From Clostridia bacterium (lineage in GTDB: Bacteria > Bacillota > Clostridia > Oscillospirales > Acutalibacteraceae), in the NCBI GenBank assembly GCA_017416345.1, contig JAFQCR010000027.1, positions 1-64,000 on the forward strand: a stretch of DNA of 64,000 nt. Direction: 5' to 3'. The notes below the pieces were generated by a model that was given only the letters and a program-made list of their open reading frames with translations, was not told the DNA's origin and did not search any database. Position numbers and translations under genes: made by a program. Positions 15,617 through 26,600 of the stretch are shown piece by piece (position 1 is the stretch's first letter; every line of letters starts with the position of its first letter).

Positions 15617-17445
15617 TACTGCTTTCTCAGCTTGCTTTCATATTTCATTCGGGTCTCTTTATCCAAAATACGCTTTCTCAAGCGGATGGATTCGGGGGTG
15701 ATCTCAACCAGCTCGTCCGACTTAATAAACTCAAGCGACTGCTCAAGGCTAAGAACGGTCGGAGGTGTGAGCTTCAGAGCATCATCCGAGCCGGCGGCAC
15801 GCATATTGGTAGCGGCCTTTTTCTTGCAGACGTTACAAACGATGTCCTCGTTCTTGGGGTTTTCACCGATGATCATACCCTCGTAGACCTGCACACCGGG
15901 ACCGATAAACAGTCTGCCTCTGGACTGGGTGTTGAAAAGTCCGTAACCGGTGGATTCGCCCGATTCGTGAACGACAAGAGAACCGGTCAGACGGTTTTCA
16001 ATATCGCCCTTATATTCCTCATAGCCGTGGAAAATGTGGTTCATAATACCGTTACCGTTGGTATCGGTCATAAACTGTGAACGGTAGCCGATAAGGCCAC
16101 GTGCAGGAATCAAAAACTCAAGATGAGTAAGTCCCGTTTCGCGGGTGCCCATATTCTGAAGCTCTGCGTGACGGGTGCCCAAACGCTCCATAACCGATCC
16201 GACATATTCCTCAGGAACCTCGATCATCAGAAGTTCGATAGGTTCGGTCTTTTTGCCGTTGGCATCGGTCTTATAAATAACCTCGGGCGGAGAGACCTGA
16301 AACTCATAGCCCTGACGGCGCATCTGTTCAATAAGGATCGACAAATGCAGCTCACCACGACCCGAAACCTTGAAGGTATCGGCCGAATCGGTCTCTTCAA
16401 CACGCATACTTACGTTAGTCTCGACCTCCTTGAACAAACGGTCACGGAGGTTACGGGAGGTAACAAACTTACCCTCTTTACCTGCAAAGGGTGAGTTGTT
16501 GACCATAAAGTTCATCGAAAGCGTAGGCTCATCGATTTTTATAAACGGCAGCGGCTCGATATGCTCGGGATCGCAGACCGTTTCTCCGATATTCAGGTCA
16601 GCAATGCCTGCTACAGATACAAGCTCACCAAACTTAGCCTCCTCGACCTCAACACGCTTCAAGCCTTCAAAAAGGAACAGCTTGGTTATCTTAACGTTCT
16701 TATGGGTTCCGTCCTCACGGCAAAGAGCCACATTCTGACCGACCTTAAGGCTTCCCCTCTCAACACGGCCAACGCCGATACGGCCAATGTAATCATCATA
16801 GTCGATATTGGAGAAAAGCACCTGTGTAGGGCCTTCAACATCGCCCTCGGGAGCATCTATCTCATTTACAATGGCGTCATACAAGGGCTTGAGGTCGGTA
16901 CCCATTACGTCGGGATCAAGTGAAGCATAGCCGTCACGACCCGAAGCATAAACTACAGGGAATTCGATCTGCTCATCATCAGCACCGAGCTCGATGAAAA
17001 GGTCAAGCACCTCATCAACGACCTCTTTTGGACGTGCCATAGGACGGTCGATCTTATTTACAACGACGATAGCCTTTTTGCCGAGACCCAAAGCCTTTTT
17101 AAGGACGAATCTCGTCTGCGGCATACAACCCTCAAATGCATCGACAAGCAGCACAACGCCGTCGACCATCATCAAGATTCGCTCAACCTCACCGCCGAAG
17201 TCAGCGTGTCCGGGAGTATCGACAATGTTTATTTTAATGTTGCCGTACATAACGCTGGTGTTCTTGGAAAGGATGGTAATTCCTCTTTCCCTTTCAAGGT
17301 CACCCGAGTCCATAACTCGTTCCGCAACCTGTTCATTCTGACGAAATGTTCCGCTCTGCTTTAAAAGCTGATCGACCAAGGTAGTCTTACCGTGGTCAAC
17401 GTGAGCGATGATGGCAACGTTTCTCAAATTTTCTGCTTTAGGCAT
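15616..17445 (-). CDS. typA: TypA/BipA ribosome-associated GTPase
   Basis: 609 residues from ATG-CCT (MPKAENLRNVAII); ten upstream in-frame residues have no better ribosome site. The G1 motif AHVDHGKTT is at 14-22, DTPGHADFGGEVER carries G3, and VVNKIDRP carries G4. EF-G-like domains III and V follow (RGELHLSILIEQMRRQGYE; RGLIGYRSQFMTDTNGNG), then the TypA-specific C-terminal domain. TypA binds the 70S ribosome and supports assembly and stress or cold growth. It leads the typA-exonuclease transcript and has its own promoter at 17503-17531. Confidence 0.97.
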   Translation of the reverse strand: MPKAENLRNVAIIAHVDHGKTTLVDQLLKQSGTFRQNEQVAERVMDSGDLERERGITILSKNTSVMYGNIKINIVDTPGHADFGGEVERILMMVDGVVLLVDAFEGCMPQTRFVLKKALGLGKKAIVVVNKIDRPMARPKEVVDEVLDLFIELGADDEQIEFPVVYASGRDGYASLDPDVMGTDLKPLYDAIVNEIDAPEGDVEGPTQVLFSNIDYDDYIGRIGVGRVERGSLKVGQNVALCREDGTHKNVKITKLFLFEGLKRVEVEEAKFGELVSVAGIADLNIGETVCDPEHIEPLPFIKIDEPTLSMNFMVNNSPFAGKEGKFVTSRNLRDRLFKEVETNVSMRVEETDSADTFKVSGRGELHLSILIEQMRRQGYEFQVSPPEVIYKTDANGKKTEPIELLMIEVPEEYVGSVMERLGTRHAELQNMGTRETGLTHLEFLIPARGLIGYRSQFMTDTNGNGIMNHIFHGYEEYKGDIENRLTGSLVVHESGESTGYGLFNTQSRGRLFIGPGVQVYEGMIIGENPKNEDIVCNVCKKKAATNMRAAGSDDALKLTPPTVLSLEQSLEFIKSDELVEITPESIRLRKRILDKETRMKYESKLRKQ

Positions 17446-17502
17446 AACTTCAACTTCTTTCGAAAATATAAGCATAGAAACTCAATTTAATCTAACCGAT
17501 TT

Positions 17503-17531
17503 ATTATAACAGATTTATTTTACTTTAACAA
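17503..17531 (-). promoter_or_regulatory. typA promoter
   Basis: On the minus strand TTGTTA (17531-17526), 17 bases, perfect TATAAT (17508-17503), 58 bases before the start codon. The surrounding gap 17532-17681 is very AT-rich and shows no other clear signal. Confidence 0.65.
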
Positions 17532-17681
17532 GTATTTACAACACGAAAATAAAAGTAATTATTACAAAATTTTTATAGAAAATCCATATAATCGACCGAA
17601 ATGTATATTTTTCAATACATCTGTTTACTTTTTAAATCAAACGTGTTAAGATAACACTGTTAAGTAAAAGGATGTGATAAA

Positions 17682-18176
17682 ATGCTTAAAACCGTTAAAG
17701 GTATTCTAAGACTTGTCTCCTATATCTTATCAGCCGTATTGGGCGTTGCATTGTTATATTGGCTGTATACGATCGTCAAATGGTGGATGCTTTTAGCCAT
17801 CCCCGTCGGCGCTTCGGCGGTGGGTTTTCCGCTTATGATGCGGCACGGCTTAAAGATCTTGAACAAGGAGCGTGACGCAGTATACGCACAGCTTGCTCAC
17901 AATATGCCGGTCAGATATAATACCGCACGAATCTTCCGTGGCTTTGCTGAATTGCTGGGGCTAATGTGGTTCCTCCCGCCTATCCCTTTTATCGTAGCTG
18001 GTCAGCTATGGGTAGCAATCCTACCCGTTTTCACGGTAGTCATTCTCGTAGTCGAAAGCATTGTCGCCAACATCTGGGTTGACATCAGCGGGTCTAAAGC
18101 TAAATATTGGCTGATGAACATCGGCATTTACATACTTGGTATTATCATCGGTGTCGTAATCAGTAATCTCATATAA
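17682..18176 (+). CDS. Hypothetical four-helix membrane protein
   Basis: Not recognised. 164 residues with four hydrophobic segments (about 11-30, 33-50, 88-122 as one or two, and 140-163) and a short positively charged loop (HGLKILNKERDAVYAQ). It is a single plus-strand gene between two minus-strand operons, with a ribosome site AAAGGATG and a strong terminator after it. Confidence 0.65.
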   Translation: MLKTVKGILRLVSYILSAVLGVALLYWLYTIVKWWMLLAIPVGASAVGFPLMMRHGLKILNKERDAVYAQLAHNMPVRYNTARIFRGFAELLGLMWFLPPIPFIVAGQLWVAILPVFTVVILVVESIVANIWVDISGSKAKYWLMNIGIYILGIIIGVVISNLI

Positions 18177-18180
18177 CAGT

Positions 18181-18209
18181 AAAACCCCGAAGATCGACTT
18201 CGGGGTTTT
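18181..18209. terminator. Bidirectional terminator
   Basis: AAAACCCCGAAG pairs perfectly with CTTCGGGGTTTT around a 5-base loop. T runs on both sides suit it to stop both the small membrane-protein gene and the converging GH16 gene. Confidence 0.9.
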
Positions 18210-18235
18210 TAGTATCTTTAAAAACAATATGCTTT

Positions 18236-19465
18236 TTATAATTCAAACTTATTTTCGGCTATAAGCTCAGACTTGCCATCGTCGAGCTGATACAAATGGA
18301 CGTAATCCACGGTGTATTTACCGTACTTTTCCCATTCCTCATCGGTTGCGGTCTGCGGCCATGGACAGTTTCCGAAACCCGGTGTGCCAGAGAGTATCAT
18401 CTTAACACGTGTGCAGGTAAAGGCTTCCTTGAAATCCTCGAGACCGGGCTCGTTGAGATCCATTTCAACGTAGATCTTACCGTCAGCTGTAAAAGCGATA
18501 TAGTCCTCATTCCACAAAACACCATAGGTGTGGAAACCGTCCTTAAGTGTCTGATTATCCTCCTCGGGCAGACTGTACCGTGATAATCCCTTTCTCAAGC
18601 CGTCGAATGAGCGGTGCGCCCAACCCTTTTCTTCTTTACCTCTTGCACTCGGCCAGACGTGAGCATTGGCCTTTGCCCATTCTGATCCGCCAAAGGTCTC
18701 ATTTACATCGATCTCAGGGCCTATAAGCCGGCGTTCCTCGGCACCATGCATCCACAAGGTATTCCAGAAACCGCTTCCGTGAGGAAGCTTGGCACTTGTT
18801 TCGACATAACCGTACTTAAAGCTCATTTTGTCAAGAGTGCGTATGGTACCGCCGTAGTAGTTGCCCTCATCCTGCGTATAAATAGCATTAAAGCAACCGT
18901 TTTCGATAACAACGTTGGACGGCTTTCTCCAAGCACGCTTACCGTTTTTACCCGAAAGCCCCGTCTGTGGGTCTTTATTGGTATATTCCTCATCAATGAC
19001 ATACCATTTGGTCTCATCGACCTTGTCACCGTCAAAATCGTCGATCCAAACGGGTTTAAAGTTCTTCTTAGGATCGTAGTCTTTAGAGGCAGTTTTATAG
19101 CTTCCGACGACCGAATCGGCATCGGTAATGTCATCCTTATACAGCAGCTTAAAGAACTCGGAAACAGCCATAGCGGTTGCATACGGACTGCCACCGTTAA
19201 GGTATACCTTATTACCCGAAACGTTAATGCGGTATTCATCGTAATCGGTGATCTTTTCAACACCGTCACGCTTGCAGTTACCAACGATGATCTCGTTTTC
19301 AGAAGCATCGGTGTACGCATCCTCAACAATTTCCAATTTAGCGTATGAGGTGTTGAAAGCAAGCTTTTGAAGCTTTTCCATCTCGATCTGCGTAAGATAC
19401 GAGGAATTGTAATGCGGACGGACAATGGTAAATTCGTTTATAGGTTTGCCGTTGATCTGTAGCAT
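18236..19465 (-). CDS. GH16 glycosidase fused to GH20-type N-domain, no signal peptide
   Basis: 409 residues from the ATG after AAAGGAGG (MLQINGKPINEF); in-frame codons upstream lack a ribosome site. Residues about 1-125 resemble the small N-terminal domain of GH20/GH67-type enzymes (NEIIVGNCKRDG, YRINVSGNKVYLNGGSPYATAMAVSEFF). Residues about 145-395 are a GH16 jelly roll with the catalytic signature EIDVNE near 248-253 (GPEIDVNETFGG), plus the ILSGTPGF and YTVDYVHLYQ strands. GH16 enzymes cleave beta-1,3/1,4-glucans, agar or related polymers. No signal peptide or anchor is visible, so a cytoplasmic location or non-classical export is implied, which is odd for the family. Confidence 0.85.
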   Translation of the reverse strand: MLQINGKPINEFTIVRPHYNSSYLTQIEMEKLQKLAFNTSYAKLEIVEDAYTDASENEIIVGNCKRDGVEKITDYDEYRINVSGNKVYLNGGSPYATAMAVSEFFKLLYKDDITDADSVVGSYKTASKDYDPKKNFKPVWIDDFDGDKVDETKWYVIDEEYTNKDPQTGLSGKNGKRAWRKPSNVVIENGCFNAIYTQDEGNYYGGTIRTLDKMSFKYGYVETSAKLPHGSGFWNTLWMHGAEERRLIGPEIDVNETFGGSEWAKANAHVWPSARGKEEKGWAHRSFDGLRKGLSRYSLPEEDNQTLKDGFHTYGVLWNEDYIAFTADGKIYVEMDLNEPGLEDFKEAFTCTRVKMILSGTPGFGNCPWPQTATDEEWEKYGKYTVDYVHLYQLDDGKSELIAENKFEL

Positions 19466-19558
19466 AAAATCAACCTCCTTTACCGTTATATTATCACTAC
19501 GGGAATGCATAGTCAATGCCAAAAACGATAACTTTTTATCAATATCGAAACAAAAGAA

Positions 19559-19584
19559 ATCGTCCCACAAAAATGCAGGACGAT
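19559..19584 (-). terminator. Probable ybaK terminator
   Basis: ATCGTCC pairs with GGACGAT around a 12-base loop, followed on the minus strand by TTCTTTTGTTT. It is between ybaK and the GH16 start. Confidence 0.5.
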
Positions 19585-19649
19585 CGGTATAAAATTAACT
19601 TTAAAGTTTTAAGAAACTTGCGTTATAGTTAAGGATGACCACAACTTGC

Positions 19650-20120
19650 TCAAATTGTCAAATCGGTCAAAACAGCGGATAAAAATTCAACCAATCCTTC
19701 ACGGTCAAGCATAAGCTGACACCCTCTGACACCTGCACTGACGGTTATTTTATCGAATAAAATTGCTGTTTCATCAATAAATGTCGGGAATTTTTTCTTC
19801 ATACCTATAGGAGAACAACCGCCTCGGATATACCCTGTGAGACCAAGCAGTTCTTTGACGGCGATCAGCTCAACACGCTTGTCCCCTGCCGCTTTGGCGC
19901 ATTTCTTAAGATCCAGCTCGGCGTTAACGGGTATACAAAACACGACAGGACCGTTCTTTTCGCCACGGGCAACCAAGGTTTTAAACATAAGGTTGGGATC
20001 AAGACCCGTTTGCTCGGCAATATGCATACCCGAAAGATCATTTTCGTCAACCTCATATTCGATCGGTTCGTACTGTATACCCGCCTTATCGAGCTGACGC
20101 ATTGCATTTGTTTTGTTCAT
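19650..20120 (-). CDS. ybaK: Cys-tRNA(Pro)/aminoacyl-tRNA deacylase YbaK
   Basis: 156 residues, full family length. Landmarks include MNKTNAMRQLDKAGI, VFKTL-type MFKTLVARG near 45, the conserved lysine in DLKKCAKAAGDKRV, GYIRGGCSPIGMKKKFPTFID near 96, and SAGVRGCQLML. YbaK hydrolyses cysteine mischarged on tRNA-Pro and so guards translation fidelity in the cytoplasm. It follows addA by 15 bases on the same strand and is probably the last gene of the addBA transcript. Confidence 0.92.
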   Translation of the reverse strand: MNKTNAMRQLDKAGIQYEPIEYEVDENDLSGMHIAEQTGLDPNLMFKTLVARGEKNGPVVFCIPVNAELDLKKCAKAAGDKRVELIAVKELLGLTGYIRGGCSPIGMKKKFPTFIDETAILFDKITVSAGVRGCQLMLDREGLVEFLSAVLTDLTI

Positions 20121-20135
20121 TGTAACTCCTTTATT

Positions 20136-23100
20136 TTAAAACACGATCTGCTGTGACAGCTTTAAAGAATAAAGCACGCATTCCTTTACGTTTTTTCCGA
20201 AAATGGTCGTCAGCGCCTCCTTGTAGATCTCAAGCTGCTGACGGTAGCGCTCAAGAAGAACTGCTACATCTTTAACATCGTCGGTCTTGAAATCAACAAT
20301 AACCAGCTCACCGTTTTCTTCAAACACGCAATCGGCAATACCCTGCACAATAGTCTCACGCCCCATATAAGGGTAACGGACCATAAATTTATATTCCCGT
20401 GTAACGCTGTCTGCGGCCTTCAAACGCTTAAACAGTTCACTTTCAAAGAATCCGTGAAGTGACTTTATCTCTATCGAAGCCGCCTCTTCCTCGGAAATAA
20501 ACTCAAATTCCCTTAGGCGCTCGACCTCGGCCGCAGGATCGGCTTCGGCCAAAGAATAGTCGGCAAACTGCATAAACTTATGTAAAGCGGTACCTCGCTC
20601 GGCAGGTGTCAGCCCGGCCTTGGACATAAATCTCGGCCTCAAACGGAAAGAAAATTCCTTATCGCCGCCGTGAATAAGCTTGGTAACTGCAATTTTTGAA
20701 GGTATAGCCCCCTCTTCTTCAAACGGATATTTAAAGCCGAAGCGTTCCTTTATAATTTTTAAAATTTCGGGATCCACGGAGCCTCTGCTCTCGTTTTCGG
20801 TAACGACCGAAGCGGTATTAGGAGAATCCGAAACCTTATTGAGGATCAGTTTAAAATTACCGATACCGTTAAAGCCGATCGGCTCAATACCGACCGAATT
20901 TGCAACCGAATCACCGCTTTTTTGCAATAGCGCAGCAGAAAGTATCATCGGAGAAAGACCCTTTGCAGAAAGGACCGTATCGGCAGGAACAAGTCCCGTA
21001 TCGATAGAGGACATACCGAGAGAAACTGCGGCACTCGTAACATCCTGATCATATTTTTTGGTCGTTAGCGAGAGAACAAGGCGCTCCTCGGCACGGGTCA
21101 TCGCAACATAGAAAAGCCTTATTTCCTCGGCTATGGTCTTATTAAGCTGTGAGACCTTCAAGGCCTTACGGGCAACGGTATCAAACTTGGTCCTTTGATG
21201 AATAAAGCTCATACCTATGCCGTATTTTGCGTTGACGATAAGGCTGTCATTAAGGTCGGTAAGGTTAAATCCGTTACCGCAGCCCGCAATGATACACACG
21301 GGGAACTGCAGACCCTTTGAGCCGTGAAAGCTCATAATTCTTACAGCATCAACATCAGAGGGTGCGGCCTTTTCGCCTGCAGAGCCATCCTCTTCGGCAC
21401 GGTCGTAATATCTCAAGAATCCCGAAAGACCGGAATCCGAGTACGAATCGAAATCGCTTGCCATGACCTGCAAGGTGGAAAGATTGTTTTTCTTTTGCGC
21501 CCCGTCGACAGCCGAGCTCATAATTTCTTTAAGGTGGGTCAGCGAATAGACCTCACCTATCAAGCGGCTGACGGGTAAGGTTACTGCAAGGTCACGAAGC
21601 TTGCCGATAAGCTCCAGAAATGCACGGCACTTTTCATCACCGTTTTCTGCGGCGGCAATAACACGTGCGTAAAGGCTGACGCCCTTATACTTGGCCTTGA
21701 TCGAGGCCACATCATCAAACGAAAAGCCAAAGGAGACCGAGGTCAAGGCCGACAGCATAGGGATATCCAGCGTAGGATTATCTATAACACGAAGAATCGA
21801 TACCGCCGTCAACACCTCGGGTGAAACAAAGAAATCGCCCGAATCGTACAAAACAGGTATACCCTTTGCCTTAAGCTCATCAATATAGAATTTCACTTTG
21901 CTTTTCGGAGACCTCATCAAAATAGCAAAATCTTTAAATTTTGCTTTTCTTAATACATCACCGTCACGAAGGAAAGCATCCTCGTTCATAACCGACAAAA
22001 TATGCTCGGCAACAGCCCTTGCATCGGCAACATCACGAGAAAACGAGCATTCAGAAGTATCCGAGATCAAAAGCTCGGCCGCAGGCGCATTGTTATCGGG
22101 GAACGAAGCCCCTTTATAAAGGTATTCCTCCTCGGTATAATCCATACCGCAGGTACCCTTTTGCATCAAAGAACCGCAAAAGCCGTTTACAAAGTCACAA
22201 ACACCTTGACGGCTTCGGAAATTTTTACTCAAAATAACCTTGGACTCGCTGCTGTTTTCGGTATACAAGGGATAAGTATCCTTATGACGCAGAAAATTAT
22301 CCGGATTTGCGTTTCTGAAGGCGTAGATACACTGCTTAACATCTCCGACCATAAACAGATGCTTACCGCTGTCTGAAACAGCAAAAAACAAGGAATCCTG
22401 AAGGTCGTTATTATCCTGATACTCGTCAACCAAGACCTCGTCGTACTGCTTGCAAATATCCTTTGAAAGCTCGGACGGAACAAGACCTTCCGGCGTGTCA
22501 ACACAAAGAAGCTTTAACGCCAACTGCTCGATAAGAGCGAAGGTCAGCATATTGTTTTCGTTGAGCAGTTCGAAATAAGCGGCGGAAAACTCCTTTACAA
22601 GCTGAACAAGCACTTCGACCTGCTTTCCGCAGATGTTAAGTGCGGTTTTAAGCTGCTGAAGGTCGCCGCACATAACATCGGCTATTGCGCCGACCGTGCT
22701 GAAAATGCTGTCTCTTGAGTTTTTAATGATACTGTGAAGCTCGGCATTCTGTCCTTTTTTGATCCTCGGAACATTCGGCTTTTCAAAGCTTACGGCCAAA
22801 TTATAAAGAGCATCCCAATTTTTATTATCGAGCGCCGACTTCATCTCAACGATCTTGTCAAGCGTTTCGCCAAATATCAGAAGACAGTCGTCCTCAAACT
22901 CCGAACCGACGGTTTCACGCAGGATAAATTCGGCAGTTTCTCGGCACTTTTGAAGCTTATTTGATACCGTATCGTATACAGGTGCTAAAAACACGCAGGA
23001 ATCAATATTTTCCGGGAAATAATTTTTAACAGAAGAATCGAGCCAATATTCGGGTCTTGAAAGGCACAAACTGAAATCATAAACGCTTAATATAGCTTCT

Positions 23101-23615
23101 TTGAGACGGTTTTCACCTTTATAAATTCCGAATGTCTCGCAAAGCGTGTTAAACCCCTCGGTCGGAGCGGCAAAATGCCTTGCCAAGACATCCTTTATCG
23201 TGCGTCCTCTTAAAGCCGCCGCCTGCGCTCCGCTCGCAACCGAAAAATCGGGTGAAACTCCGAGCACACCGAAATGCTTTTTTACAAGGTCGATGCAAAA
23301 CGAGTCGATAGTGCATATCTTGGCACTTTTAAGCAGCATTTTTTGCTTTAAGATGTACTGATTTTTATTGTCGAGTGCAGCACGCTTATCAAGCTCCTTG
23401 CCGATTCGAACCCTCATTTCAAGAGCCGAAGCGTTGGTAAAGGTAACTATCAAAAGTCGGTCGATGTTTATGGGATCGTTCGGGTCGCAAACACGGCGAA
23501 CAACACGCTCGGCAAGAACGGCGGTCTTGCCCGAGCCTGCGGCGGCCGCAACCAGCACGGTGCCTCTGGCCTTAATGGCGTTTTCCTGGTCGGGAGTAAA
23601 GCTTATTTTAGCCAT
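20136..23615 (-). CDS. addA: Helicase-nuclease subunit AddA
   Basis: 1159 residues. UvrD-type helicase motifs: Q motif FTPDQENAIKA at 6-16, Walker A AAAGSGKTAVLAERV near 23, DEYQDNNDLQ near 400, GDVKQCIYAFRNA near 427, and MSFHGSKGLQFPVCIIAG near 763. The C-terminal RecB-type nuclease has GTALHKFMQF near 1010, then IVDFKTDDV with the catalytic DxK pair near 1115, and QLEIYKEAL. With AddB it resects double-strand breaks to Chi-like sites for RecA loading. Its ATG is inside the end of addB (8-base overlap), so the subunits are translationally coupled. Confidence 0.97.
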   Translation of the reverse strand: MAKISFTPDQENAIKARGTVLVAAAAGSGKTAVLAERVVRRVCDPNDPINIDRLLIVTFTNASALEMRVRIGKELDKRAALDNKNQYILKQKMLLKSAKICTIDSFCIDLVKKHFGVLGVSPDFSVASGAQAAALRGRTIKDVLARHFAAPTEGFNTLCETFGIYKGENRLKEAILSVYDFSLCLSRPEYWLDSSVKNYFPENIDSCVFLAPVYDTVSNKLQKCRETAEFILRETVGSEFEDDCLLIFGETLDKIVEMKSALDNKNWDALYNLAVSFEKPNVPRIKKGQNAELHSIIKNSRDSIFSTVGAIADVMCGDLQQLKTALNICGKQVEVLVQLVKEFSAAYFELLNENNMLTFALIEQLALKLLCVDTPEGLVPSELSKDICKQYDEVLVDEYQDNNDLQDSLFFAVSDSGKHLFMVGDVKQCIYAFRNANPDNFLRHKDTYPLYTENSSESKVILSKNFRSRQGVCDFVNGFCGSLMQKGTCGMDYTEEEYLYKGASFPDNNAPAAELLISDTSECSFSRDVADARAVAEHILSVMNEDAFLRDGDVLRKAKFKDFAILMRSPKSKVKFYIDELKAKGIPVLYDSGDFFVSPEVLTAVSILRVIDNPTLDIPMLSALTSVSFGFSFDDVASIKAKYKGVSLYARVIAAAENGDEKCRAFLELIGKLRDLAVTLPVSRLIGEVYSLTHLKEIMSSAVDGAQKKNNLSTLQVMASDFDSYSDSGLSGFLRYYDRAEEDGSAGEKAAPSDVDAVRIMSFHGSKGLQFPVCIIAGCGNGFNLTDLNDSLIVNAKYGIGMSFIHQRTKFDTVARKALKVSQLNKTIAEEIRLFYVAMTRAEERLVLSLTTKKYDQDVTSAAVSLGMSSIDTGLVPADTVLSAKGLSPMILSAALLQKSGDSVANSVGIEPIGFNGIGNFKLILNKVSDSPNTASVVTENESRGSVDPEILKIIKERFGFKYPFEEEGAIPSKIAVTKLIHGGDKEFSFRLRPRFMSKAGLTPAERGTALHKFMQFADYSLAEADPAAEVERLREFEFISEEEAASIEIKSLHGFFESELFKRLKAADSVTREYKFMVRYPYMGRETIVQGIADCVFEENGELVIVDFKTDDVKDVAVLLERYRQQLEIYKEALTTIFGKNVKECVLYSLKLSQQIVF

Positions 23616-26600
23616 TTTCCTTTTCCTCCAGCTCCTTTCTGATAATATCTAAAGCATCACGGTTTCTGCAATCCGCCGCAACCTCAAAGTCACGGTAGGG
23701 GTCAAATCTGCATACCGAGCGGTAATCGCAATACTCACATTTCAGCCTATCCCCCATTTTCAGAGGCCTTGGGCTTATATCACCGCTCATCAGCGTGTTG
23801 CCAATCTTCATAAGCAAAAGCTCGATGTATTTGAAGAGCATCGAAAAAGCCTGCTGAGATATCATCGACTCGGTGCTGTAGAACGAATCCGACGTAGGAC
23901 GCTTATGCGCAGGTACAATCTTACCCTCACACAAAGGCTCCATTTGCCTTATCGTTTCAAGGTCATCCGAAATAACACCGTTCATTCTGATGTATTCCGA
24001 ATCGCCGATAACATCACGCTTTGCAGGGAAATACAAAACACCTGCAGGAATACAGTCACCGATCTTTTCCTTACCGTTTTTCAACAGCGAATGCAGATAC
24101 AGCAGCATCTGCATATTCTGGCCGTTAAGCAGCTCGGAAAGCTTAAGTCCGTCTCCTTTAGAGCCGGTCTTGTAATCCACAACACGCACCTTTTTGTCAT
24201 CGGTCATATCAACACGGTCGATATAACCTGTCAAGGTAACACGGTTGCCCGAATCGGTCAAAACATCAACACCCTTGACCTCTTCATCGTCACCCACCTT
24301 AAGCTCACAGAATTTCGGTCTGAACTCACTTTGCGAAAACTCGTTGTTAAGAGCCGCCGCAAGCGAAGCAACGGTGTCCTTAACGACATCCAGCATATAA
24401 TTGAATTTTTCATCAAATTCATATGCCGCAGCACCGTTTTCCTCAAGATAACGGTCGCAATAAAGGTCGGTCTCGGGTCTGATATCTTCATTATTCAGAC
24501 TGCCAATATCATTGAAATGCGCCTTTACAAACTGTTCGAGGCTGTAATGTACGATGTTTCCTCGGGTCAATGGGTCAAAATCGACCTTATCGGGTCGGCG
24601 AGCATCGATTCCGTACTTGCAGAAATACATAAACTTACAGCCCGAAAAATCATCGGCCTTTGATGCGGAAAGATGGATCTCTTTGCCGTAAATTCCAAGT
24701 GCCGAGGCTTGAGTAATTTCGGGAGCTCGGCCGCTCAAAAATCGCTTTATGGAGTCAATTCTCGGCTTATAGCCTTCGTGCTCGGCAAAATAATGCTCCA
24801 AGGTGCTGACAGCATCATCACCGTCGCTGAAGTGCTCTGCAAGCTTACCGAAGGTCGATTTTTCGGTTTCAAGACGGTCGGTATCCAGCGAAGAACCGTA
24901 CTCGATAAGCTCTGCATTTGGAAATCCACTGATGATCGAGCCGATCTGCATCGCAGGATCCATAGCCGAACCCGAAATCGAAGTACGGCTGTAACAAATA
25001 TAGGTCGTATCGGTTGCACAGGTTGCCGCAAAATAGAACATAAGCTCCTCATCAAGGCAATCGGAAATGCCGTGATCGGCAATATTGAGGCTTTGTTCTA
25101 TCATCTGGGCACGCTCGTTTTGCGAAAACAGACCGCTGTCATTTATAAGCGCAGGAAAAATATCCTGGTTAGCACCCAGCACAAAAACCACCTTTGGACG
25201 CATCGGCTTGATACGGTCGGCCGTTCCGTAGATGACCTGGTCAAGTGTTCGAGGAATATCTCCAACGGTTTCAAAGCCAACTGCCGACGACAGCAAGGCA
25301 GAAAAATCCCTTGGTGATATCTCGCTGTCATCTGCCGAGGACACAAGCTTATCCAAGACCTTGATAAACGCATCATAGCCCAAAGTCTGAAGCTCGGCCT
25401 CATCTAAGTAACCGTCCTTTTCAAGCTGTTCAGACAAAATCCGAAGCCGAGAAACGACATCACATTTTTCAAAATAGCGGAAAAGAGCCGTACACATCTG
25501 CTCTGCATTGCCGCAAAGACCCTTTTTCAAAGAGTACAACGGCTCAATAACACAAGTACGCAGTTCGTTTATACGCTCGACTTCGGCCTTTTGCTTTTCA
25601 GGATCAATGCTTGAATTGCCGCCGCTTAAGCCTTTGGTGCTCATCGACCAATCGCTTAACCACTTTTTACCGTTGATGCTCCATGTATACACATAGTTTT
25701 CCAAAGCCGTAATTTCGGCACGGTCATCAAACACAAGACCTGTTTTTATAAGTCGAAGAATGTCATCGGTATCAAACGACAAAGCCGCTTTCACGGCCGA
25801 CACGGCAAAGACGGTAAAAGGCAGGCTCGACAAAGCCACCCTCTTGTCGGTAAAACAAGGGATGCTATAGTGTGCCGAAATCTCATCGATGAGCTGTGAA
25901 TAGCTTCCGTCAGACCTTGATATCAGCACAAAATCACGGTAGCGCATATTCTTTTCACGAACCAAACGGCGGATCGTGTTCATAACAAAGTCTACTTCGT
26001 CATAAATGCTTTTGGCCTTACAGATCTTTATATGCTCGACCTCATCTTCAAAAACGGGAGCTGTTCCGTTAGCCAAAAACGACTCAAACGCCAATGCATC
26101 AGCAGCAACGGATTTATAATCGCAAAGCTCGGTCTCATAGGCAACGCCGTGCGCCTTTGCAATTCTTATAAGACGGTCGGCGGCTTTTTTGACATTGGTA
26201 AAAATATCGGTCTCGCCGTTAGGGCAAACCGAATCACAGCAAAGAGACACATAAACATTTTCGCTTCCTGCAACCATTCGGTCAAGCAGCTTGAACTGTG
26301 CCTCGGTAAAGCCCTTAAACTCGTCGATTATGAAGGTTTTTCCGTAAAAAAACGAGTTGTCCGTCATAGTATTAAGGGTTCGGTCGATTAGGTCAAGAGG
26401 ATCGATGAACCTCTTTGTAAGCAAAGCCTCGTAAGCCGAAAGAATGAGTGCGATATCGTGCAATTTGTTTTTAAACGCCGAGGATTCGACCTTTTCGCAA
26501 AGCTCGTTTAAAGAATCGACCGTGACAGCCGACTGTCTGAACTCGGTCAAAACCGACAGCATCTGCTTTAAAAAGGATTGAGAGTTGACATATTTTCCGT

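Noticed and set aside
23905..24663. Plus-strand frame of 252 codons opposite addB
   Set aside because: It lies wholly inside addB, has no ribosome site and no recognisable domain.
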